A DNA stretch of 64,000 nucleotides from Trifolium pratense (lineage: Eukaryota; Streptophyta; Magnoliopsida; Fabales; Fabaceae), in contig NC_060063.1 in assembly GCF_020283565.1 (NCBI RefSeq), forward strand, positions 43,670,856-43,734,855, given 5' to 3'. Each line of letters starts with the position of its first letter. Within the stretch, counting starts at the first letter, position 1. The notes under the pieces were generated by a model. That model made no database searches and was not told the origin of the DNA. It saw only the letters and a program-made list of their open reading frames with translations. Both the position numbers and the translations under genes were made by a program. Of this stretch, positions 37,230-47,225 are shown in pieces.

Positions 37230-40200
37230 ATGAACAAGCATGAATCCAATATTAGAAGCATAAGTTCATTAGTATTTGTTTATGTCACTCTCTTGTTTAT
37301 TTCAAAACCAAAAGGAATTATAGTTGCAAACATAATTCCAATTTCAAACAACAATTCTACATGTCCTGTCATATTTTCTCCTTCTACCCATGCTGCTCCG
37401 GCTCCTGCTCCTCAGATAATATATGATGTCTTTGTTAGCTTCAAGGGTAGCAATATTCGCAAAAATTTCCTAAGTCATGTTCTCGAGGCTTTGTCTCGAA
37501 AGCAAATTGTTGTATTTTCTGATAAGAAGCTTAAAACAGGAGATGAATTATCAGCAATACAAAGAGCAATTGAAAAATCATTCATTTCATTGGTTATATT
37601 CTCTCCAAACTTTGCATCTTCATACTGGTGTATGGAGGAGCTTGTGAAAATAGTTGAGTGTAGAGAAAAATATGGTAGGATTGTAATGCCAGTTTTCTAC
37701 CAAGTTGAGCCTTCAGTCGTACGGCATCAAAATGGAACTTATAGAGATGCTTTTGCTCAACATAAACAAAAGTATAGCGCGGACAAAGTGCAAAGCTGGA
37801 TATCTAATTTGAAGCTATCTGCCAATATTTCTGGATTTGATTCATCACATTTTTCGTAAGTGTTCTTTTTACCATATATATTTATTTCATTGCAATGTAC
37901 TCCCTCCGGTCTCATATATAAAGTAAAGATTCTTTTTCCAGGTTCATTGAATACCTGATGTATTTGGTCCATATTATGAACCAGATACATCAGTTATTCT
38001 AATGAACTTAAACAAAATTGTTTATATGAGACTGGAGGGAGTATATAGGAGAATATTTATGATAAGCATTGCTTCTGTGAATCCTCTTTACTTATTATGT
38101 TCAAAGTAAGACGTAGTGTTAAAATAAATATAATTTGATTGTAAGGGATGATGCTAAGCTTGTTGAAGAAATACTTCAAAGTGTGTTGATGAAGTTGAAT
38201 CAAATGGATGAAGGCAAGTCAAAAGGACTTGTAGGAATTGAGAAACAAATTTCACCTGTAGAATCATTGTTACATTTAGAGTCGGAAGATGTTCGTGTTC
38301 TTGGAATTTGGGGTATGCCTGGTATTGGTAAAACAACTATTGCAGAAGAAGTATTTCGAAGACTATGTTCTGACTACGAAAGTTGTTGTTTTATGGCGAA
38401 TGTAAGAGAAGAATCAGAAAGATATGGCACACACAATTTGAGACTAAGAAAAAAGCTTTTATCCACTCTATTAGAGGAAGAAGATTTGAAAGATGACATG
38501 ATAAATGGATTACCTCCTTTGGTTAAGAAAAGGCTTCGCCGCATGAAGGTTCTTATGGTTCTTGATGATGTCAAAGATGCGGAGCAACTTGAAGCTTTGG
38601 TTGGAAAAGTTGATTGGTTTGGACCAAGAAGTAGAATCATCATAACTACAAGAGATAAGCAGGTACTTGCTGGAAAAGTCGATGATATATACAAGGTTGA
38701 GCCATTGGACTCTGCTGAATCTTTTCAGCTTTTCAATTTGCATGCTTTTAATAAACAAAAGCATCTTGAAACTGAGTACGATAAGCTATTAATGAAGATG
38801 GTCGATTATTCCGAAGGTGTTCCACTAGTTCTTAAAGCTTTAGCTAACCTTCTTTGTGGAAAAGATAAAGCCATATGGGAAAGCCAAGCAAGGAGTCTGA
38901 AAATAGAGCAGATTGAAGATGTTCATAATGTTTTTAGATTGATATACAACAATCTTGATTATTATGAAAAGATTATATTCTTGGATATTGCCTGCTTTTT
39001 TGATGGATTGAAGTTGAAACTTGACCTCATAAAACTTCTATTGCAAGATCGTCATTATTCGGTGAGCAATAGATTAGACAGACTAAAAGATAAAGCCCTT
39101 GTAACTATTTCTCAACAAAGTATTGTATCAATGCATGACATTATACAAGAAACCGCTTGGGAGATTGTTCGCCAAGAATCTGTTGAAGAACCTGGTAGCC
39201 GAAGCCGACTATTGGATCCTGATGACATTTATCATGTATTGAAAGATGAGAAGGTAAATATATTTCGTAGAATATTTGATTATTTTGGTTGCTTATATCG
39301 ATGTTTGAAAACTTTCTACTAATTTTTTAGCAGGGAAGTGAGGCAATCAGAAGTATGGCCATCAGACTATCTGAAATTAAGGAGCTGCAGTTAAGTCCAC
39401 AAGTATTTTCCAAGATGAGAAAATTGAAATTTTTGGATATTTATACTAATGGATCGCAAAATGAAGGGAGTTTGTCTCTTCCTCAAGGGCTTGAATCCTT
39501 GCCTAATGAACTAAGATATCTTCGTTGGGAGTATTACCCTTTGGATTCCTTGCCGTCCAAGTTTTCTGCAGAAAACCTTGTTACATTGAACTTGCCTTAT
39601 AGCAAACTGAAAAAACTTTGGCATGGAGTGAAGGTAAATAATATATTTTTAGTCTAATCGCTTTTGGTTCCACAAAATACTGTCACATTTTGATTCTTCA
39701 TATCTAAAAATATGCCATGTCGATTGCCGACTTTAGTTTGTATCTAACTCTGTAGGTTGGTTCTAAATGGAACAGGATCTTGTGAATTTGAATGTCCTTA
39801 TACTCCATTCATCCACATTCCTAACAGAGCTACCGGACTTTTCGAAGGCCACCAGCCTTGAAGTAGTGGACCTTTATTTCTGTGTAGGGTTGACTAGTGT
39901 CCATCCATCTATTTTCTCTCTCAAAAAGCTAAAGAAACTTGATCTGAGTGGATGTGTTACCCTTACAAGCCTTCAAAGCAATAACAACCATTTAAGTTCC
40001 CTTAGTTGTCTCTCCCTCTACAACTGCACATCATTGAAGGAATTCTCAGTGACCTCAGAGAATATGAACGAATTGAATTTAGAACTCACAAGTATCAAAC
40101 AACTACCCTCATCAATGGGAATTCAAACCAAACTCGAAAAGTTACATCTAGGACACACTCACATTGAGAGCTTGCCAAATAGTATCAAGAATCTTACAAG

Positions 40201-41017
40201 GCTGAGACATTTAGACTTGCATCATTGCAGGGAGCTTAAAACTCTACCAGAACTTCCTCCATCGCTAGAAACACTAGTTGCCGATGGTTGTATATCACTA
40301 GAGAATGTATTGTTCCGCTCGACTGCTAGTGAACAACTCGAGGAAAAGAAGAAAAAGGTTAGGTTTTGGAATTGCCTTAAACTAAATGAGCCTTCTCTCA
40401 AGGCTATTGAGTTGAATGCTCAAATTAACATAATGAACTTTTCACACCAGCATATATCCACATGGGACCGTGATCATGATCACGATCATGACCATGATCG
40501 AGTTCAAGGCTCGTACGTGTATCCAGGTAGCAAAATTCCAGAGTGGTTGGAATATAATACAAGTACACATGATTACATAACTATTGATCTTTCTTCTGCT
40601 CCTTATTTCTCTAAGTTAGGATTCATTTTTGGCTTCATCATTCCAACCATCTCATCAGAAGGTTTAACTCTGAAATTCAAAATCAGCGACGGTGATGGTG
40701 AAGGTATCAAAGTGTACTTGGACAGACCACTTCGTGGAATTGAATCGGATCATGTATATCTAATGTATGATCCAAGATGTTCTCATTACCTAGCTAGCCG
40801 AGTCAATGATCAGTCACAGATTAAAATTCAGGTTACTGTGTCATCAAGAACATTGACATCACAGTATGAGTCAGTGCAGTTAAGAGAGTTTGGGGTTAGC
40901 CTAGTAACCCCTTCACAATATGGCAAGTTTAAACAGCAATTTGAAACTGGTGATGGTAGTGTTGTTCCAAATAATGTGTTCGCAGAAGAGGGATCATCGA
41001 AGTTTCTAGAAATTTAA
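37230..41017 (+). CDS. TIR-NBS-LRR disease-resistance-type receptor (TNL A), intact
   Basis: Four exons in the standard TNL layout: 37230-37855 (TIR), 38146-39253 (NB-ARC), 39334-39633 and 39776-41017 (LRR and C-terminus); 3276 nt, 1091 aa. The N-terminus has a hydrophobic run (about 11-24, ISSLVFVYVTLLFIS) and an Ala-Pro linker before the TIR domain (65-205, YDVFVSFKG, with the EELVKI glutamate expected in the NADase site). NB-ARC shows P-loop GMPGIGKTT (265-273), kinase-2 VLMVLDDV, RNBS-B SRIIITTRDK, GVPLVL, FLDIACFFDG and an intact MHD (538-540). Leucine-rich repeats follow, then a C-JID-like domain from about 925 (YVYPGSKIPEWL) preceded by a D-H repeat. Expected role: intracellular immune receptor that signals through TIR NADase activity and EDS1. 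The recognised pathogen cannot be told. Confidence 0.94.
37900..38041. mobile_element. 142-bp Stowaway MITE in TNL A intron 1
   Basis: Starts CTCCCTCCGGTCTCATATAT, ends ATATGAGACTGGAGGGAG, flanked by TA on both sides. These are the ends and target of Tc1/mariner-type Stowaway elements. The arms pair over almost the whole length. Confidence 0.93.
40461..40500 (+). repeat. Asp-His coding repeat in TNL A
   Basis: GATCAT/GATCAC units encode DRDHDHDHDHDR. TNL B has only LDHDHD at the same place, so the tract has grown or shrunk between the paralogues. Confidence 0.85.
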
Positions 41018-42027
41018 AATGCTAAACAGTTCAGTTATTTCAATTTCCTCGCCTGTTTTATTTGCATGTTTTAATTTTGTTATTAATAGTATAGCCCTTG
41101 TGGAAGCTTGTATTGCTATTCAAAACTTAACAAAATTTCTAGTGAGGCATGATTCAGTATACGTACATTTGAATATATAATGGTCATTTCCATGTCTGAA
41201 CCAAATGATGGTTGAAAGAAAATGCTGCAAGCATCCGAGATAACAAAACAGTGCGCGTATCACTATCAGCACAGTTGATCTTGATCAATGGTCATCCGCG
41301 TCACACTCAATAGTACCTGCCATATTACGCGCCAGGCAGTTACCACTAATCAACTTTCACGTCAAAACTATGTTATGACTTAAGTCTGAGGAGCATCCAA
41401 CCTAAACGACTAATCCATTAGGTGGGAGAACCTCATGACATAAGTTACTAGATTTATATTTTTATCTACTAAACGCATGACTCACAACAAACTACCGAAC
41501 CAAATTACTATTAAAGATACACTTTTCATTCTAATTGAGATTACTGATTAATCCATTGAATTCTCACTCACTTGAGCATCAGAGTCTCTGCAGGTACCAC
41601 ACCGCCTCATAAATCAATGTTGAAATGACCACCAAGTTCCTATGAGAATTATATGTTGAAATGATTAGTTACAATCCTTTATATGTGCATTAGGAACCCA
41701 AAATTCCTAGCTACTCATTAGTCACACACTTTAGTGTTGATTATTACATGAACCCATTGAAACACATCAAATGTAACCGAAAACTTGTCAGTCAATGTGC
41801 TACGACCGTAGCTTCATATTAGCATTTAAGCTTCAGATTTTCCATTAGTCATCTCAAATATATTTCGGAAACATCAATTAGCATTTTTCTTCTCATTAGT
41901 TTGTCCACACTATCCTTGTAACAATAATATATCATTGATGTAGACTGTAGTACATTTGTTTTTTTTTCGCATGTAAAGGCGCGTGTAGACTTGAGGGAAC
42001 GAGTAATTCAGTTGTAAGTCAAAGTCA
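41018..42027. other. TNL A 3' region and spacer
   Basis: Non-coding. 41369-41455 (TTATGACTTAAG, ATCCAACC, CCATTAGGTGGGAGAACCTC) is a decayed match to the TRIM LTR at 2020-2140, probably a solo-LTR relic. Nothing else is recognised. Confidence 0.5.
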
Positions 42028-42275
42028 TCTATTCTATACCATATATATAAAGAGAAATACATGAATTTTGGTGTGGACTTTTCATAATACCAACAATACC
42101 CTTGATTTTTTTAGTAGCAACAACAATGTTTTATTAACAAACTCATCATAATATAAGACACAATTTTTTTTAGCAGTAAATTTTTTTATTAACAAACTCA
42201 CCATAATATAAGACATTGTTTTTGGACATAAGTTAGACACAGGCAGACGCGGAACGCGCTAGCCTGGCCCGCTAG
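42028..42275 (+). mobile_element. 248-bp non-autonomous Helitron
   Basis: Begins TCTATTCTATACCATATATA after an A and ends GCTAG before a T, the A/T insertion rule of Helitrons. A CGCG-GAA-CGCG hairpin sits shortly before the CTAG end. Two 45-bp direct units (ATTAACAAACTCA then ATAATATAAGACA) lie inside. It shares its left end with 23554-23650. No Rep/helicase is encoded. Confidence 0.7.
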
Positions 42276-42563
42276 TGTAAATAATATTAATTAATCAAAA
42301 ACTCACTTGGGGTCCAATGATATTGAATTGGAACCTGAGAGTGTGTTTCTCTTTTAAGATCTCAAGTTCGATTTTCTCTAGTGTGATTTTGAAACTCATA
42401 CTAACAAAGTAAGAATATCACAATACCCTAAAGTGAATAAATGAGAATCATTAATTCGAACTATATTGCAATATTATTCTAACCGAACTATGTTTACAGA
42501 GTCAAACTAATAAATAAATAAATGGAGAATTCTAAATACAAATTATATTACAATATCATACTA

Positions 42564-42747
42564 GAGTTTAATTGATATGCACCGACGGTGTAAAATACTT
42601 TTACACCATCGTCCAATAAATAACCATCATTTTGCCATGTCATGTCAAGAAAGTGAGGTGAAGTGGGGTGATGTGGCGGAAAACATGGTTGGTATTGGTT
42701 GACAGTGTAAAATTATTTTACACCGTCGGTGCATATCAATTAAATCC
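42564..42747. mobile_element. 184-bp Mutator-type MITE with 9-bp duplication
   Basis: Long inverted ends (ATTGATATGCACCGACGG, then GTGTAAAAT, on the left; the exact complement on the right) are flanked by ATCATACTA at 42555-42563 and 42748-42756, a perfect 9-bp target duplication. Confidence 0.93.
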
Positions 42748-42756
42748 ATCATACTA

Positions 42757-43468
42757 ACCGAACTATGTTTAGAGGTGAACTAATAAGATTTTATTCTAAT
42801 GTGTATAATTTGATTCACAAATCACAAAGCGCATAGTTCCATATAGCATGACTTTTATTTTTGAACATATTTAATTTCCATTACCAATTTGTACTAATTA
42901 ATTAATTAATTTCTTACAATACACGCATGAATTGAGTAGTTAAAGTTGTGAAGAAAAAATAATAGTTTTTTTTATAATGGTTCATGCGGAAAAGAGATCT
43001 AGTAATTCAGAGTTTCGCTGCGAAATAAGTAAAGCCTAACAAAAAAATTATTTCACCTAGAAATCGAACTCAGGTTCTCCAGAATTTACGCACCATTTAT
43101 AAAATATAAACAAAAAAGAATTATTTTGGTTAACTAATTGCCACTTCCATTGCCTAAAAAACAAAAAATAGCCACTTCCATGAAACTACTTCCAAGAAAA
43201 AATAATAGTCAAATTTTATTCTTATCTTTATACACACATTATACTATACTATACTATACTATACTATATATTCACATGATCGATCCATACAAGTACTAAT
43301 CCAATACTTGGTGAAATCATCCGAGGAAATTCAATTAATGTAAGCAATAATGTTGTTGTTTGTTTGATCTTATATATTTAATTATTTTTTCTTTATATAA
43401 TTCCTCCCTTTAATTATATATTTTTTATTGTGGTTGTGGCTATACATGCAGAGACAAAGGAAGCTACA
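42757..43468. other. Upstream region of TNL B
   Basis: AT-rich, with a short (ATACT)n microsatellite at 43242-43265. No core promoter can be fixed. The first in-frame ATG of TNL B is at 43469; the open frame extends 39 nt further upstream without an ATG. Confidence 0.45.
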
Positions 43469-46400
43469 ATGCACAAAATAGAATGGATATTAATATGGTT
43501 ATCTTTTATTTGTCTCTTCTGGTTTATGCCAAAATCAGTAGTTGAAAATCATCCAAACAACAATGTTCCTGAAATTCATCATCATCATAAGTATGATGTC
43601 TTTGTTAACTTTCGTGGTTCAGACATCCGCAAAGGTTTTCTTGCTCATTTGATTAAAGCTTTATCTGAAAAGAAAATTGTTACTTTTGTAGATGATAAAC
43701 TTAAAAGAGGAGATGAAATATCAGCACTTTATGATGCAATTGAAAAATCATTGATATCTTTGGTTATATTCTCTCAAAATTATACTAGTTCAGCTTGGTG
43801 TTTGGATGAGTTAGTCAAAATTGTTGAATGTAGAGAAAAAAATGGACAGATTTTATTGCCTGTTTTCTATAAAGTGGACCCTACTAATGTGAGGAATCAA
43901 AATGGAAGTTATGGTAATATTGCTGTTGCTGAACAAGAAAAATGGTTCGATTCGAGTAGGGTGGCAAAATGGAAATCTGCTTTGAAAAAATCGGCTGATA
44001 TTAGTGGGTTTCCTTCCTCTGATTTTTCGTAAGTTTTGTTTTAATTAATTTTTAATATTTGATATTTTGCAGCTGTTAAATTTATCATATTGTGTTAATA
44101 TAACTCATAAAACTATTAGTTCAAGTGATTAGGTTCTTTAACTCCATAAATAGATAGTCAGAGATTCGATCATCGACTCTTTTGTAAAGAAAAAATTCAG
44201 TTGATAGAAGTAGAAATATTGCAAATAGTGGAAACGTAAGGGACCAAATTGATACTTTTTAAATATAAGGGACCAAATTAAAACTTAAAATAAACGTAAG
44301 AGACCAAATACGTAGTTAAGAGTTTTTTGTTGATATTTTATAACACTTATTGAGAAAGAAATGTTATACGATGGTAGTTGTCTTGGCATAAGGTATGAAA
44401 GTAAATAATATGGTACATGTATGTGTCTCACCCGTTTGATAAATATGATATTCATAAATGTCACATATATGTGCATGCATTCTTTAAGTGGATAATCTAT
44501 ATAGGAATATTTATTTGGGTACAATCTTAAATAAACTTTTTTCTTTCAACACCGGCCCACTGGACCGCCTAATCTTGTTCAGGGGTCATTTCTGATATCA
44601 AGTTATTCCAGTCCCCTCCCTTTTAAGATCTTTTTCCTGTTTGCTTTACATTTTTTCCCATAGGAATGATGCTAAGCTTATTGAAGAAATAGTTAAAGTT
44701 GTGTTGAAGAGGTTGGATCATGGGCGTCTAGTTAATTCAAAAGGAATTGTTGGAATTGGAAAACAAATTTCAAATGTGGAATCATTGTTACAATTAGAGT
44801 CACAAGATGTTCGTGCTATTGGAATTTGGGGGATGAGTGGTATAGGTAAAACAACTATTGCAGAAGAAGTATATAGCAAGCTATGTTCCGAGTATGACGG
44901 TTGTTACTCGATGACTGATGTTCGAGAAGAATGTAGAAAAAATGGAATAATGTCTTTAAAGAAAGAGATTTATTCTACTCTATTAAAGCAACAAGATTTG
45001 GATATCGACACACGAAGTGGATTACCTTCTTCTGTTGTGAGGATGCTTCGTCGTATGAAGGTTCTTGTTGTTCTTGATGGTGTCAATGATCTACAACAAC
45101 TAAATTATTTAATTGGATCGACGACACTTGATTGGTTTGGAAATGGTAGTAGAATAATCATAGGTGACAACTTGGTTACCCATCACTATACAATGGGTAA
45201 ACTAGCCCATTTGAGTTGGCAGTCATCAAAACCATCCATTTTATCATCTATTATTTATGTTGTAAAGATTATATAATTTATAAAACTAGTAACTCAAAAT
45301 AGTTTAATTGCAAAAACACCCACTGAATTTTGACATCAATTTATCGTTTAATCTTCTTCTTGTTTGCAGCAAAGAGCAAATGAACTTCATCATATTTTTA
45401 ACCAAACAAAAAGAATTCGTTTAATCTTCTTATTTATTTTCTTCAGCAAATGAACTCATATTTTCAACCTCTTTTTTAGCAAATGAACTTCAGCATATCT
45501 TCTTCTTCATGACATAAAATTTGTTTAATCTTCTTCTTTATTTCTTAACAATCGGGTAATTTTCGTTTTATCTTGTTTGCCAAATTTTCAAATCTTGTTA
45601 TGCAACAAACTGAAGGGAAAATCTATAGGGTTATTATAGAGCAAGATTTTACGAATTTAATGTCACAAATTTCATGTTTTTTTGACAATCAAAGATGGAG
45701 AAATCTAAGAAAAATATTGTCTTTTGTGGGTTCAAAGATTTGCAGTTTTCTTTGTAAATATCAAGTTTTTATGTTTAAAACTTGATTATTTTGTGTTAAG
45801 ATCATTAGAAATTGAAATCCGGTCGAAACCCACAAAAATAGTACAAAACAGTGCTGAAAAACTCGAAATTTTCATGTGTTTGAGTGTGACCCGCGTTTTG
45901 ACCCGTTTCTGATCATGGGTTGACCCACCAGAGGTTGAAGATGATGTTGCTCATGGGTGTACAAAGTCCACTCGCGGATTAGAGAGAGTGGGAGAGAGTG
46001 TGCTTGCTACGAACGTCCGTTTTTAATACCGTTTTTTGCGTTGCGCTCTATTTTACTAGCTTTATTTTACCAATATTTTTCTGAATTTTTTTCATGCGTT
46101 AAAGATTTTTTATAAAATATAACACCTTAAATTAGTTAATTAAATATATTTTAAATGAAATTATTATGAAAAATTAGAAATTTTAAATCGTACTATTATT
46201 AATACTAACATTAATTTCAACAGCATTCGTCACAGATTTATGTACTTATATATGTGAAAAAAGATTTTTATGTCACGATATGATAAAATTTTGAAAATTT
46301 GTGAGTATTTTTAATATACCAACATCAATGTGGTATTTTTATAAAGTGAAATCTGACACGCAAGGTTGATTTATGTACTTATAGGCGGTAAAACCTATTA

Positions 46401-46730
46401 ACTCTATTTTTAAAATATAAATATTAATTTATTATTTTTATGATTAGAATTTTAAATGCTAAATTGAAGGAGAAAATAAAAAATAAAAATAAGTAATTCT
46501 AGTAAAAAGATAAAAATTGAACGTAAATATGCAAGGTTGATTTACTCATAATTCTAAGTAATTGCTTAATTTGAATTTAAAAATATATATTACTCATAAT
46601 TAATTAAAGAGTGGCGACTCAATTAGTTACTCCCTTCGTAATACTTTATAAGCAAAAATGTATTTTATCAGTTTATTGTATATTTAATCTATCTAGTTTG
46701 CATTAGTGTTACGGATCATTTATGAGTTTT

Positions 46731-46930
46731 AGAAGAGCTTTTGAAAGATTTAATGGTCTTTTTATAGATAGAACAAAACTTATATGTATTGTTTTATGTG
46801 CAGTTTTCTCTGTTCCTCTCATAACAAATTAGAAGAGCTTTTGAAAGATTTAATGGCCTTTTTATAGATAGGACAAAACTTATATGTATTGTTTTAGGTG
46901 CAGTTTTCTCCGCTCCTCTCATAAAAATGT
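46731..46930. repeat. 100-bp tandem duplication inside the Mutator-like element
   Basis: Two units start AGAAGAGCTTTTGAAAGATT at 46731 and 46831 and differ at only a few positions. No function is evident. Confidence 0.9.
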
Positions 46931-47194
46931 AGTAAAAACTCTGTATATGACACTGTACATGATTTTTCTTGGTTTATTAATTAGAGAGTGGTGGTTTATG
47001 ATCAATTTTGACCCGGAATCACCCCTTTTGATTGTTTTTCATACTAATTAATTTTATTATATTATTATTAATGGTTAGTATCAAATTTTGTAGCAATATT
47101 GTTTATGTTTCGTTTATATATATAAAAAAAAACGTTTATGTTTCTTTTCTTTTTTTTGATGAAAAATATTGTTTGTATTTTTTTTTATAGAGTA

Positions 47195-47225
47195 CTAGTT
47201 TAAATACCTGTGCATTCGCACAGGT
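47195..47225 (-). mobile_element. Helitron 3' terminus nested in the Mutator-like element
   Basis: On the minus strand ACCTGTGC-GAAT-GCACAGGT forms a perfect 8-bp hairpin, followed after seven bases by CTAG and then T. This is the hairpin-CTRR-T end of a Helitron. The matching 5' TC end further right could not be placed. Confidence 0.6.

Noticed and set aside
45573..45912. Host gene captured by the MULE (Pack-MULE)
   Set aside because: The arms have exon-like patches, but no recognisable protein and no splice structure in either copy.
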